Shown here one piece after another: positions 1 through 12,599 of a stretch of DNA of 64,000 bases. The notes under the pieces are model-generated. The model had not been told where the DNA came from and searched no databases. It saw only the letters and a program-made list of their open reading frames with translations. The translations under genes were made by a program, and so were the position numbers. Origin of the DNA: Dioscorea cayenensis subsp. rotundata (taxonomy: Eukaryota > Streptophyta > Magnoliopsida > Dioscoreales > Dioscoreaceae); contig NC_052487.1 of assembly GCF_009730915.1 (NCBI RefSeq), positions 17,848,529 through 17,912,528 of the forward strand, given 5' to 3'. Every line of letters starts with the position of its first letter. Positions within the stretch are counted from its first letter, which is position 1.

Positions 1-1
1 T

Positions 2-118
2 ATTCATGGAGGTTCATGGGATTGTCATTGTACTAACTCTAACCCTGACCATAGTTCTCTTATTGAAGAGTGGTGTGATTCAGTGAAGACAAGAGAGCCT
101 TTATCTTCTCCATTTTGA
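2..118 (+). CDS. C-terminal end of an unrecognised gene cut by the window edge
   Basis: Reading from base 2 gives 38 codons without a stop up to TGA at 116-118. The peptide starts IHGGSWDCHCTNSN, continues DHSSLIEEWCDSV and ends LSSPF. Its composition (Trp, three Cys, few low-complexity runs) is more protein-like than the other two frames, and an AT-rich 3'UTR-like tract follows. I do not recognise the family. The gene would lie upstream, in the same orientation as the nucleoporin gene. It could be a chance frame, since only 117 bases are visible. Confidence 0.55.
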   Translation: MHGGSWDCHCTNSNPDHSSLIEEWCDSVKTREPLSSPF

Positions 119-840
119 GATTCTCATTTTCTTTTTCTTTCTTCTTTCTCTACTTGTTTATGAATCTCTTATTTATGTTGTGTGTTGTGTTTGTTTTATG
201 CTTATGTATAATGTATTGATAATTTAATTTAATGGATATAAATAAATTAAAATTTCTTGAAGTAAATTGTGTCCAGGTTTCTGATTTTTTTTTTTTTATA
301 ATACAATGCGGATAAGCTACAGTACACATAGACTTGCAACTTGAAATTTAAATTTATTTCTGAAAAATAAGCGTATCAATTTTAATTTTTATATTTATTT
401 CTTTAGAAATGTAGACAAAATATCTTTATAAATATATACAAAACATGGATGCACTCTCAATCTTTGACTCGGGATTTTATATTTATTAAAAAAATATCCT
501 GTGATATTTAGTATTAATTATTATTAGTAAAATTTAATTTTTTTAATTATGAAGCATTTTTTAAAATTAATCTTTATTAAATCAAAGTTTGATAATTTTT
601 TAAAAATTCAAGGGTCACTTTAACACCAGATACATTACAAATTTACAATAGACAAGAAAAATAATAAAAGGAAAAAAAGTCAATTAATATTTAAAAACAA
701 AATTATTCCCAAATAAAATAAATAAAACCTTATCCAAAAAAAAAATTAAATTAGGGAAAAAAATTTAGAAATATAAAATATAAATAAACTCTCGAGAGTG
801 AAACGAAGAAATTCAAAAAGGGAAACGAAACGAAGAAATT
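119..840. other. AT-rich spacer, 3'UTR of upstream gene and nucleoporin promoter
   Basis: Pyrimidine-rich DNA follows the stop at 118, as in a plant 3'UTR, then AT-rich spacer. An AT-rich TATA-like tract (about 775-790) and a repeated GAAACGAAGAAATT motif (799-840) lie just before the nucleoporin start. No ORF or RNA gene was seen. Confidence 0.5.
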
Positions 841-908
841 GAATCAAAGCTGAGAACTTTCGTCGGTTTTAGGGTTTTGGATCGCGTTCTCCGTCCGCGA
901 TCTCCGAG

Positions 909-3900
909 ATGAGCTCCGCCGCCGTGCCGCAGAGGACCTCCAGATCCGGCGCTGGCCGGCCGCAGTCTCTCTTCTACCGTGATCTCGCCTCTCCGATCTC
1001 CTTCAATCGTTCCGGTGCCGGCGGAAGGTTGGCGACTCCTGGACAGGCCGCTGCCGCCTCTTCTCTATGGCGCGAGAACTTCGCCGCTGAATCGGAGCCA
1101 CCTCCTCCCCCGGTCTTCACTTTGGAGGATCGCGTCGACTTCTCACCAGAGCCCGTGCTCGCCGAGTCCCCTGCCACGCCCCGGACCCCCACACCGCCTC
1201 CGTCGGGATCGCCTTTCAGGAGTCAGGCGGAGCCCAGTGGGTCGCCTGGGAAAACGGGCTGGTGGTCTTCGTTGAAGAGTGATGGTGTTGAGAGGAGGCA
1301 AGGGTCACCGGTGGATGGCGTGGTTCAGCCGGCTGCTGCCGGTGCGTTGCTTGCGCTGCCGCCGCCGCCACCGCCTCAGCCACAGGAGGTGGTGAGACCG
1401 GATGTTGAGATGAGTGATGGGTTGCCGACTAGAGGGCTTGATGAGGAATGGATCACTGTTTTTGGGTATGATTTTTTTCAATGCTGAAGAAAATTCATTT
1501 TTTTTTTCATTGTTTAAACTTTAAAGTATGATTTTATTATGACTCTGAATGCAATGAAGATACCTGAAAGTTTTGATTTTTAATTGTCTTCAGTGAGTCG
1601 GAAGATGCAGTCTTTGTTGTGATGGTTTTTGGGTAGATTCTGTGCTTAGTTTGGATTCATATATTCCCGGAGATTAGCCGATAACTATGCTCTTAGGTTT
1701 TGATTTCTTTTTTTCTCTGTTTGTTCTTTGAAGAATCTTATGAAAAGTATAAATTGGGTGAAAAGAAGTTCGATTTTGGTCTTTGGATGTGTTTCATGAG
1801 TTTTTTCCCTAGTTTGTTTGGTGCTTAATTGTTTTCTTCTTAGTTAATGGATGAACTGGTTGTGGATGGTTTGGATAACTTCTGTGTGGAGTTTGCATAC
1901 ATGTGCCTTCTGTGCCCTTAGGCTTGTAGTGCCCTCTTCCTAGAGGAAATAAAGTTGGTGAGAAGAGTTCCACTTCTTGTGGTTTAGGATCTATTTCTTT
2001 TGTCATCCTCTGTTTTGCTCTTTTCAGATTCAAATTAAGGGTTTATTTTTTTATCAACTTGAGAATTGCGTTTTAATGGTTTTCTTCTTGATTCTATTTG
2101 AAGCATGATTGTGCCATTTAATAAATGCAAACTAATATCCTCATGTCTATCACCAATACGTAGGGTTTCTTGTTTCTTTAATTTGTAAGTTAGTTTGGTG
2201 CACAGTCAGCTGAAAACTTTATATTTTCAGTTTAAGGGGCTACACAAAGGGTGTAGCTCTCCCTGCCACATATGAACAACTTGGAGATAGTGACACAAAA
2301 TGTTTAACCACCAAGGTCCAAACACAAGGCCTTGCTAACATGATTCATTATGATTTAGATAGTGCTTAAAGCATGGAAAACAGTATGATACTGTTACACT
2401 TTGTTGAATGGATTTTTTTTTTAAGCCAACTTGTAATTTTTCACCATAGTGACTAGAGCGAAGCAATGCCTATTTAGTCTTAATTGAGGCATTAATACTG
2501 TTCATAGAGAACCCAGACTAAATACAAGTTAGTAGACTGCAATCCCTTTCCCGTTTGTCTTGCCTTGCTTTGGAATTTCATCTTACTTTTATAACTTGGT
2601 TTCTTGTTTTGCTTTCACAGGTACTATGTTAACTTTTTGAAAGCATAAGGTTTCTAACAATTTCAGTTATTTAATTATTTCTTCTAGAAGAATTCTGACA
2701 TGATGTTATGTCCTTGGTTAAAAGTTGAGTGTATATTTGATTGTCTTGTGTATTTTAAATAAGAAAACAATAGCATACATTTGCTATGTCAAAATTTATG
2801 AAATGTAAAAATTATTTTTGTAGATGCATTTAATAGTGCAACCATGACAAATCCTAAATTGAATCTTTTTTTTATTTAAATGCCTTATCACTTATTTAAT
2901 TTCATTTCTAACTTTGTGAAAATGTTCTGCACCATGTTCTCGGACCTTAAGATTTTGGAATTGATTCTGGCTTGATATCATCCTGTAATGGTGGTCTTAT
3001 CTTTTTTCAATCCTATTGGACAACTGCTAATTATTTTCAATGGAAGCATGGACTTTAAATTTGGATGGTCTGTTCATCTTTAACTCCTCGCCTTTTGTTC
3101 TGTTCCAGCTTTTCTCCTGTGGATACAAACGTGGTCCTTCGTGAGTTTGAAAAATGTGGTTTAATATTGAAACACATTCCTGGTCCAAGGGGTTCAAATT
3201 GGATGCATGTTTTATATCAGGTAAATTTTTTTTTCCCTTTGGTGATGTGTTTTAACATATGCACTAGGATAGATGGAATTCGTGTTTGCAATTTGTGTAT
3301 GCTTGTTTAATTTGGGAAGATGATAACTCATATTTTCAGACAAATGAAGTTCCATAATTTCATGACTTCCACTGAGGAGTGAAGACAAATAATGAAGCCC
3401 TTGCTGGTGTTTCATAGTTGATTCCTTGTGTGGGGGTATATGATGGCTAGGAAACCGAATTTACCTTGTATTATTAAAACTTCAAATTATCTTCTTTCAA
3501 ACAGTAAACGAAATTGCATTTTTTAAAAATGGTATACTATGGAAGCTCATTGCAAACTAAATATAATAAGCAGAAGTCCTCGCTTATATAATGTTAACTT
3601 ATTTCATTGAGTTATAGAAGCAAACTCTCATTTTTAGAATCATTTCAATTCTAATATTGATTGTACATTGGCATGCAGTCTCATCCCATTTGATTCATCT
3701 TGATTTTGTGCACAATGCAGAGAGGATACGACGCACATAAGGCTCTTAAAAAGGACGGCATACAAATAAACAATGTTCTCATCGTCGGAGTGAAGCCCGT
3801 GGATCCAGCAGAACGGCATTCCCTGAATGAAAAATTGAAAAACAGCACCAATGGAGGTTTCAATATTTTGAGGCCACCGCAGCCTGCAACCGGGAAAAGC

Positions 3901-4059
3901 TCCACTGTTCGAAGCCCATTCACAGCTACTCCTCACCATCGTTACCAACAAAACGGTAATACCGTTTCCATTGACAGCGGCCGACAAGCAATGGGAGCCA
4001 TTGCTTTGCCAGCAAAGTCAGTTGTGTTAAAAGTCATTGACTTGATGTTCGGCATCTGA
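909..4059 (+). CDS. NUP35: Nuclear pore protein NUP35 (NUP53/MPPN family), three exons
   Basis: Exons by GT-AG sites are 909-1465, 3109-3220 and 3721-4059, giving 335 residues, close to the family's plant length. The first exon encodes a Ser/Pro-rich disordered N-terminus. It ends at EEWITVFG, and exon 2 continues FSPVDTNVVLREFEKCG and NWMHVLYQ; exon 3 has NNVLIVGVKPVDP. Together (about residues 179-250) these form the atypical RRM (MPPN) domain. The C-terminus VLKVIDLMFGI matches the conserved membrane-binding amphipathic tail. The family is an inner-ring scaffold nucleoporin that binds membrane and other nucleoporins. The ATG at 909 is the first in frame, in a GC-rich exon; introns are AT-rich (1643 and 500 bp). 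No defect seen. Confidence 0.95.
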
Positions 4060-4312
4060 CCTTATTTATTCTCAAAATCAACTCAGACCAACTGAAGACT
4101 TACAAATCTCTTACACCATCTCTATTTATACCGACTTCTGTATCATTTGTGTATCAATGTTTGATGAGAATTCTCAAATTTGCACAGCAGGCTCAAAGTT
4201 ATTTCTTGTACTCTGTAACCAGGATACCAACAATGTATGTTTTAGTCTATTCTCTCATAATAAATAGACTACCGCCACTTTTTAAAGGTTTCTTTTTGGC
4301 ATGTTACTTTGA

Positions 4313-4343
<31 letters not shown>

Positions 4344-5297
4344 TTTTTGTATAATTGCATATTGCTCCTTCAAAATTTTGTTGTTAGGTATTTATATTGT
4401 CAGTGAAATGGTGAAACTTTCAATATATTATTGTTAATCATGGTTTAATTTTCATTAGAAGTTGAATGAAGGGTAAGGAGAGAAATGTTTTTAATCTATA
4501 GGAGATGGGAAACAAATGGAGGAAATATTCAAATCAATGCTTTTAATTAATCATTTTATTCCCGAAATATTTTCAGTAATTATGAAGGAAATCAGAGAGT
4601 TATTTGCATATTTTAAAGGTTTTTGCAGAGTTATTACATGCAAATATTAATATATATATTAATAAAATAAAAGCCTATTGTTGAATAAAAAAGCTCATAT
4701 TAATATACTTAGAAAAACATAAAATTTAGCACACTTGTACGTTTTAACTTTTGACAAGAGTAGATCAAGATTTAATTTAGAAATTAATGTACCACTTAAA
4801 TAATTTATCATGCATATGTCTTGTTGAAAGTATTGGTTTGAATATTATTTTTTAATATAAATACAAATACTCATTAATTTGTCTCAAATCTCACTTTCTA
4901 CCCCTTGAAAATTAGCAAAATTGCTAATGAAGTATAAATATATATTATTTAAAAATATATTTTATATAAATAAAGTGTAAAACATCATTTTTAATCCAAG
5001 GTAAACCTCAAAAATAAAATGAAAATAAAGAAAAGAAAGAGGATTTCAAGCAATATTTGAAAAATCAGTGGTGATAATTAAAAACCCCTCCTTTTTAGAT
5101 TTCATCAAACTATAACCAAATGCATAAATACTGAAAACCAGTTACATAACTACCAAAACACAAACCGCCAAACCAACACCACGTTCTCCAATTTTTCTGG
5201 TTCAATGGCCATCCATAACTGCAACAATTCCTTCAATTAAAAAAGAGAAAAACACTCATACTTGATCTCATTTACCAATTAAAAAAGGCACTCAAAA
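4060..5297. other. Intergenic spacer between nucleoporin and phytocyanin genes
   Basis: It contains the NUP35 3'UTR, with an AATAAA-like signal near 4258, an (ATT)n run at 4313-4343 and AT-rich DNA. The last 150 bases before 5298 are C/A-rich, as in a plant 5' leader. No other gene was seen. Confidence 0.5.
4313..4343. repeat. (ATT)n microsatellite
   Basis: An uninterrupted run of about ten ATT units lies in the 3' flank of NUP35. Confidence 0.9.
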
Positions 5298-5891
5298 ATG
5301 TTCTCATCCTTGAAGATGAACCCACTCCTTATTCTCATCATCCTAACCATGATCACCACCACCATTAAAGCATCCAAAGAGTTCAATGTTGGAGATGATT
5401 CAGGTTGGCAAGTCCTACAAAAGAACAACTCAAACATGTATCTCAAATGGGCTGATAAGAATACATTCCATGTTGGTGATTCACTTGGTCAGTAATAATT
5501 AATTAATCCTTTTTTTTTTCTATTATTCAAAATTAACAATGTTTTTTTCTTGTTAATATTAACTTATGATGCATCAGTGTTCAAGTATCAGAACAATTCA
5601 GTTGTGATGGTGGACAAGAGAGGATACTATCACTGCAACCATAGTTCTCATGATCGAGTTTTCGAAGACGGTAATACCGTATTTGTGCTCGATAAACCGG
5701 GTTTTTATTACTTTGAGAGTGGTGACTTCCAACATTGCAAGAATGGGCAGAGATTGATGATCAATGTCAAGGATTCTAATTTTAAAGTTTCAAGCTTTGG
5801 AGTCTCTTCTAGTGTTAGTCCTTTTCTTGTTCTTATAGTCTTTATAAGCACTGTCACTGGCCTTGATCTTATTCATGCCAAGACTCATTAG
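5298..5891 (+). CDS. Early nodulin-like phytocyanin (copper ligands mostly lost)
   Basis: Two exons, 5298-5487 and 5578-5891, give 167 residues; the 90-bp intron joins DSL to VFKY. Residues 1-25 are a signal peptide ending TTIKA. The plastocyanin-like domain (about 27-128) has EFNVGDDSGW, FHVGDSLVFKY and GFYYF. Cys83 and Cys117 would form the conserved disulfide. Of the blue-copper ligands, the first His (after LVFKY) and the Cys (now Ser in YYFESGDF) are missing, so it should not bind type 1 copper: an ENODL-class protein, not a true plantacyanin. The hydrophobic C-terminus (about 143-158) suggests a GPI anchor or membrane tail, although seven polar residues follow it. Likely at the cell surface. 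Met7 is an alternative start. Confidence 0.9.
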
Positions 5892-8800
5892 ACTCCAATT
5901 TAAGTTATTATTTCTTGTTGTTCTTGTTATTATTATTGTATTCATGATTTAATAGAACAAGTTCTGATTTAATTACTATTAATTCCATAAGTACTGATAA
6001 TTCACAGTGGTAAATTTTGGAAGTTCAAGACAGAATTTTTTAATGAAGTTACTTCATTGATCAATGATTTCATGAATGATTGATGGTGCCATTAAATGTT
6101 GTGGTTAATTTGATGGGCCATTAATTCAATCTTTTGTGGTTCATTGATTAAAAGAAATGGACTGGCACAGTATAATGTGTCACAGACTCACAATTATATA
6201 ATGTTCTATCATCTATCAAGTGAAACATTGCTAGAAAAAAAAATAATTATTTTAAAGGCATGTCGGCATAAAAGATTGTGGTTTAAAATTGTTCCATCAA
6301 ATAATGCACTTTAATTCCATTTTTTTAACTCTTGTTATTTATGATTAACTGTAAAACCATAAATATACCCTTGAGTACTGTAGAACAAAAACAATTGCAC
6401 GTAAACCCAGGAATTTATTTATTTATTGTGTGTATATATTATAAATATACAAATGGAAAAAAGATTCTCTCAATAAAATCAAACTAATCATATGCATATA
6501 AAATGACACGATTGCCCTTTCTTTAATTAATTTAATTTTTTTCAAACATAATTACAAAAGTTTTCAAAAATAAATCTTCCAATTCCCTAAACTAAATATC
6601 TGGAGAAGACTAGCTAGATCATCATTGTGATATAATTTTATTAATTTATCTTTTGATTATATATATTTTGTATTGCTGCATTAATTTCATTTTACTATAA
6701 AACTGTTTAACTATATTAAAAACAAACTCTAATATATAATAGTGTATATATATATTTGATAAAGTATCTATATATATATATATATATATGAGATCCAATA
6801 TCATGTATGAATATTAATAGATAAGAAATCTAAAATCATTTGTATCAGTAGTTAGATTGAGATCCAATGACTACGCCATTGCATATAATAGATACAGTAC
6901 TTATATGATGAACACTGTTTTTCAGAAATAGTGTAAATTATGGTGAAGTAATACTTTATTTTATATTCTTCAAAAAAAAATTATAGATAAACCCCAATCT
7001 TACCTGATCCAATAAAAGATTAGTACAAATAAATAGTAATTGTTTATATTACTGTTTATGTTTCTTTGTGTCTCTCTCTTATAATTACTCTCTTATTTAT
7101 TTATTTATTTTTATCTAGGCACGTCCTATAAAGGTTCTTAATTGACGTTTTGGTTTTATATTAATATATACATATATATTTATATATTTGTATGAAATTA
7201 AAAAGTGACTTCCAAGAATCCAAATTATGAGCAAGTAGACATGCAAATTTATGCACGTAGAGACACTACTACCTACTCTACGTACATCCATCATCAAAGA
7301 CTTTGAGGAAGAGTTACCATATATATTATATATATATATATATTTAGGGTTTTCATATAGTATTCCCAGGAATTAACATCACCATTGAATGTCCACATTA
7401 TGGCTTTAACAAAAACGCATGTCAGTTGTCCACTTTGCAAAGCTCTTTGTTTGCATGCATGGTTACATCGTCATGCAAATAGCTGCCGTACGTGCTATGT
7501 TCTCGTCTCTTTTTTCTTTTGGCCCTACTTACACACTGCTACCTTCTATCCTTGTCGGACAACTTGCCCTTAACCTTTCATCTTTTTCACATTATTGGTT
7601 CTACTCTCTCATACACCATTTTTATATATTTCTTATGTATATATATTACCTGTGCGAAAGATCACTACAGTACTATATATATAAGTTTTTTAAGAAGTAT
7701 GTGAAATGTTGAATGATAATTTTATTTATCCATCAATTAATATTATGATGGAGTCTTACTTTTAAAAAATTTTGCTATGTCTTATTTTTATATTTTTATT
7801 TCTTTTACTAATAGGTGACAAGTACCCTCTATTTAAGGGATTGTCAAAAAAACAGATAGGTACGGAGATATACTAGTTACGATGGCTTACAGACCTTCTA
7901 AAAAAAATCTCTATACTCTGTAACTCTGGAGGAGTGAAACTACTATTTTTCCAGCATGAGACCCATACTCAGACCTGTGAACAGTACATAAATAATACAT
8001 GACCCAAATGTATTATATATGAATAATATAGGAATAGTATTGTGGGGAATGATTCGGCTCTTTTCTTTGCACTCTTTGTGTTATAACATTGGGTTATCTA
8101 ATAGTTGATTTTCTTGTGAAATTTTAAATAATGTATTTCCCATGGAATTAATGTGCCATGAGAAACTTAATTATAATGATAATGATTTGAATTGAATTAT
8201 TCGTTTTCATCATATGGTTTTGTCTTGTTGTATTCTCTATTACTAACAGGCACCGTGTTATGTTGAGGATTGCGTACAACATGTGAAACTTTTAAGAGCT
8301 AGTCATATTCAATTTGATATTTTCTTTTTTTTTATACTAATATTTTTATTATAGTTTATATATATATATATATATATATTATGACGGGAAAGTGCATATA
8401 TATGACAAACAAATAAATTTTTGTTTTCTATAATTCTATTTTATGATGGTGAATAATCACATGGCCACAAGTGTTAATCTCTTTGTTTCCTTCCAAACTT
8501 CGTCTTCTTGATATAATTATGTTATGAGTGAAGAGATCTTAAGATCAAGATGACAAAGAAAATATCCAATGCAAAAGCAACAAACACAATGAAGTATAAA
8601 ACACAAAGCAAAAAAAAAGATAAGAGCACACAAGATGTATGAGGAAACCCCAATGCAGGAAGAAAACCTTGGATAGTAAGCCGATGAAGATATCCAATAA
8701 TATGATTACAAAGCTCTCACAATCATCAACGACGGCAGAAAACCCTAATTCTCATAACACATATAAGCCTAACCAATTCACCAATTTCATAAAAGCTTAT

Positions 8801-9029
8801 ATTTTAAATTCATAACTCTTTGATGTGGCTAATCAAACATAACTTAATTTGGGCTAACTCAAATTATTGAGACAAACTTAACAAATTATTTGTAAAAAAG
8901 AAAAATATGGTTTAGCATATAATTAGAGCAATTAGGGTTAAGTATGACCACCCTATATAGTACTCCATGCCAGATATTAACATGGTGCTACCATGATGAA
9001 CTCTTCACTAACCATCAGTGGAAAGTTGA
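5892..9029. other. AT-rich intergenic region
   Basis: It holds several (TA)n tracts (about 6768-6790, 7319-7342, 8356-8380) and AT-rich DNA. At about 8520-8760 there is a stretch resembling non-coding retrotransposon DNA (AGGAAACCCC, AGGAAGAAAACCTTGG, AAAACCCTAATT). ORFs near 7385-7712 overlap in several frames, have no recognisable motifs and look like chance. Confidence 0.45.
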
Positions 9030-9037
9030 CCCACATA
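9030..9037. repeat. Left 8-bp target site duplication of hAT element
   Basis: CCCACATA directly precedes the CAGGGGCGGAG terminus and recurs exactly at 9856-9863. Confidence 0.9.
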
Positions 9038-9249
9038 CAGGGGCGGAGGGAGAGGGGCAAGGGGCGGCCGCCCCCCTGCTCAGCGAACCCCTCCCCGCTC
9101 CTTCTTACCCCTCTCTCTCGCCGCCCTCCCCATCGCCGGTGAACCCCTCGCCCTCCGTTTATCCCTTTCTCTCTCTCTCCGCCATCCTCGTCACCCGGCG
9201 AACCACCGCCCCCTTCCCGTCCCCCATTTCTGTTTTTATTTTTTTATTT

Positions 9250-9282
<33 letters not shown>

Positions 9283-9855
9283 CTATATATTTATCTGGTA
9301 AAAATCCCCTTTTTTTGTATTTTTTTATTTTTTCAAAAAACTGTCTCTCTCTCTCCAATATCCCTCCCTTTTTTAGGGGTTTTTATTTTAAAAAAAATAT
9401 TTTTTAAACTTCCCTCCCTTTTTAAGGGTTTTTATTTAAAAAAAATATTTTTTAACAAATTAATACTTATCCTCTAAAGAGTAATAATTTTTTAAAAATT
9501 TATTTACAAACTTTTTTATTTGATTTATTAATATTTTATAAATTAACAAATTAATAACTATCCTCTAAAGCGTAATAATTTTTTAAAAATTATTTTCAAA
9601 TTTTTTATTTGATCTATTAATATTTTATAAATTATTTCATATAGTATATTTAAAAAAAATCTATGTTTTAGTTTTTGGTTTTTATAAATTAGTTTATATA
9701 ATATATAAAATTATATTCGGAGTATAGAGTTTTTTTAAAAATGTATGATTTAAAATTAACATATGGATAAATTTAAAAAAAATTAAAAATTTTATTAATT
9801 AATTAATTTTTTCGTAATTCGCCCCCCTGCCCCATAATCTCTGGCTCCGCCACTG
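9038..9855. mobile_element. Non-autonomous hAT element, 818 bp
   Basis: The left end is CAGGGGCGGAGGGAGAGGGG; the right end, read on the opposite strand, is CAGTGGCGGAGCCAGAG. These are imperfect terminal inverted repeats starting with CAG, typical of Ac/Ds-like elements. The flanking 8-bp duplication CCCACATA is exact, which defines both ends. The interior has a GC-rich, C-rich left part, (CT)n and (TA)n tracts, two copies of a pyrimidine-rich unit near 9360 and 9412, and a tandem duplication of about 90 bp (about 9453-9630). No transposase is encoded; the 177-codon frame starting at 8944 crosses the element end and is not a gene. Confidence 0.9.
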
Positions 9856-9863
9856 CCCACATA
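9856..9863. repeat. Right 8-bp target site duplication of hAT element
   Basis: CCCACATA, identical to 9030-9037. Confidence 0.9.
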
Positions 9864-10375
9864 CATCCAACACTTTACCCACTGTCTCTCCTCAATATTT
9901 ACAAGACAAGATACAACAGGGCATGTACATAGGTATGCTTTTCAACACAAACATTGCAACCCTACTTTGTTTTCAATCATCCAAGTACTTGCCACTATCC
10001 TTGTTAAGTCTCCTCTATCCCATTATTCAACCTTCTCTATATATGTTTATAAATACATATATATGCACATTATATGTTGTTTACTAATTTGTTTGCCACC
10101 TTTATAGTTAGTACAAGAGAAGCAATGAATGGGTAGTGATGCATCAACCAAGAAAGGACATGAAACAAACTCATGTCTGTAGGCTTGTTTTCTAGACTTG
10201 AATGCTAGCTTGAGATGGCAGTTGAGCTTGCCAACAAAACATTTAAGCTTGTTGCCATGTGTACATACAACCACATCATTCTTATTTTTGTGCTTGTACT
10301 ATTTTAATGGCTTTCATTCATCTTAAAAAGCCTTGCCATTAATGGTTCTAAATAATATGTGACAATGTAATAAAT
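9864..10375. other. Intergenic spacer
   Basis: Unremarkable AT-rich sequence between two transposons. A 75-codon minus frame at 10047-10274 has no family signature. Confidence 0.4.
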
Positions 10376-10378
10376 TTA

Positions 10379-11452
10379 GGGGGTGTTTGTTTGAGTGGAT
10401 TTGAAAGTCAAAAGATTTGAAAATCCTTGGATTTGAGAAATCCTTTGTTTGTTTCAAAGGATTTGAATTTACTTTGTATTTCCGAATCCAAAAGTCATGG
10501 GATTATGGAATTCGGCCAAAATGACCGAATTCCAAAATCCCATCCAATGAATCCTTCACATGCAAGTATATATTAATTATATTAATTACTTATAATATTT
10601 AAAATTTGAATTCATATTTATTATATTAATTACTCATAATATTAATTACACTATAATTATATTTTATAAAATATTAAATATAATATAATTATAGTGTAAT
10701 TAATATTAGTAATATAATATATAATTGATATATTATATTATATTAACTATTTTAATAAATTATTAATAAATTGTATTTATTATAACAAATTAAGTATATA
10801 TTAATTATTTTAATTACTCATAATATTAATTACACTATAATTATATTTTATAAAATATGAAATATAATATAATTACAGTGTAATTAATATTAGTAATATA
10901 ATATATAATTGATTATTATATTATATTAATTAATTTAATAAATTATTAATAAATTATATTTATTATAATAAACTAAGTATATATTAATTATATTAATTAC
11001 TCATGATATTAATTACACTGATTATATTTTATAAAATATTAAATATAAAAATAATTAATATATGATATTTTATTATAATAAATTAAATATATATTAATTA
11101 TGTTAATTACTCATGATATTAATTACACTATAATTATATTTTATAAAAATATTAAATAAAATGTAATATAGTGTAATTAATATTAGTAATATAGTATATA
11201 ATTGATTTATTATATTATATTACTTATTTTTAATAAATAATTAATATATTATATTTTATTATAATAAATTAAGTTTATATTAATTATATTAATTACTAAT
11301 AATATTTTAAATTTGTAAACACAATATTCTGTGATCCAGTATTACAAATACATCTAACCAAACACTGGATTTGACTCTCCTAAATTATCAAATCCAAAGA
11401 TTTGTAAATACAAATCCACTGCATTTTCAACTACATTCAACCAAACGCCCCC
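10379..11452. mobile_element. PIF/Harbinger (Tourist-like) element, 1.07 kb
   Basis: The left end GGGGGTGTTTGTTTGAG and the inverted right end GGGGGCGTTTGGTTGAA are terminal inverted repeats, and the element is flanked by TTA on both sides (10376-10378 and 11453-11455), the target duplication of this superfamily. The interior is extremely AT-rich and contains five diverged units, each starting TATATTAATTA (about 10565, 10793, 10975, 11084, 11267). Each unit is itself nearly palindromic: ATTAATTACACTATAATTAT followed by its complement. No transposase is present. Confidence 0.88.
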
Positions 11453-11455
11453 TTA

Positions 11456-12145
11456 TTTGCTCCACACATGGATGTGTAGGACATGGGTCACCTACTTACT
11501 TGGTTGATTGTGTCTAATAAATGATTTCTATCAACCTAATTTGATTTGAAGTCTTTAATTTTAACATTAATGTCTTTGGTCGGGAGCTAAAATAAGATAA
11601 TTTTATGTTTGGATTGATATAGTTCGGTTTTAGAAATAAAACTTTGATTAGCAAATAAATTATTAATTTATATAAGATTATAGATTTTTGATGTAAACTT
11701 AATTGTAACCAATCTAGATACTTAAAACTTTATTTGGATTTAACTGGTGTGACTTTGTTTAATGAAATAGATATTTTTATTCAAAAAAATAAAAACAAAA
11801 AAATAGATATTTGAAAATTTTATATTTATTTCCTTACAAGGAGAATATACATGCACTTATGCACTTTTTTAAGGGGTTTAGTTGCAAATTAGTGCAATTT
11901 TAAAGAAAATATGGATGTAAATTTAATTAGACCAATTTATAAGATGAATTTTTCAGTGGTCTAAACTCTAAAGTCTAAATTGGCCCAAAATTTCAACTGG
12001 GCCATTTAAAGATGCGGCGTAAATTTCTTACATTCTTGTTTTTCTAAATTTATTTTTACAGCTTTAAAACTAATTAATAATCAAATTTAACACATATTTG
12101 AAATTTTATGTTATTCAATTTTAAAAATTTTGACTAAAATTAATT
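11456..12145. other. AT-rich spacer
   Basis: No gene or clear repeat was seen. Confidence 0.4.
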
Positions 12146-12149
12146 AAAT

Positions 12150-12300
12150 GGGGCCCACAGTCTGATACGGCCGTTTGACAAAGTCGTGGTCCCCCGCACG
12201 GGACATGGCGCGATGTCGGCGTTCGACACGTGCCATGATGACGCGTGTCACCATCACACACGTGCCTATGGTTCCCACATGCCACGACAACCTCCTTCAA
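12150..12300. promoter_or_regulatory. GC-rich island with G-box cluster, no adjacent gene
   Basis: A short island of much higher GC in AT-rich spacer. CACGTG occurs at 12227-12232 and 12259-12264, with an ACGCGTGTC motif between them and GGGGCCCAC at the left edge. G-boxes bind bZIP and bHLH factors and the GGCCCA motif is typical of plant promoters. No ORF follows on either strand, so it may be the promoter of a non-coding RNA, a remnant of a lost gene or a transposon piece. Confidence 0.35.
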
Positions 12301-12554
12301 AATTTCTCTTCTATTAATTTTATTAATAAATGAATTTCAATTATTGTAAAATTTTATTTTATTTTTCTATTTTTTCGTAATATCATTAATAAAAACTTAA
12401 TTAAAAAAATTAATTATATAAAAATGATTTTTTTTACATGAAACCATGTTTAAAGTGATTGTATTGTCACTAAAGATTTCGGTTGAAAAACTTAACTCAC
12501 ATAGAGTGAGAATATAAGATATTAATTTTTCGACTATACACATTCTTATACTTT

Positions 12555-12556
<2 letters not shown>

Positions 12557-12599
<43 letters not shown>
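12557..12599. repeat. (AAT)n microsatellite
   Basis: About fourteen AAT units in an uninterrupted run. Confidence 0.9.

Noticed and set aside
8944..9477. 177-codon open frame with Pro/Ser-rich and hydrophobic parts
   Set aside because: It begins outside and runs into the hAT element, and its content comes from CT and TA microsatellites; no domain.
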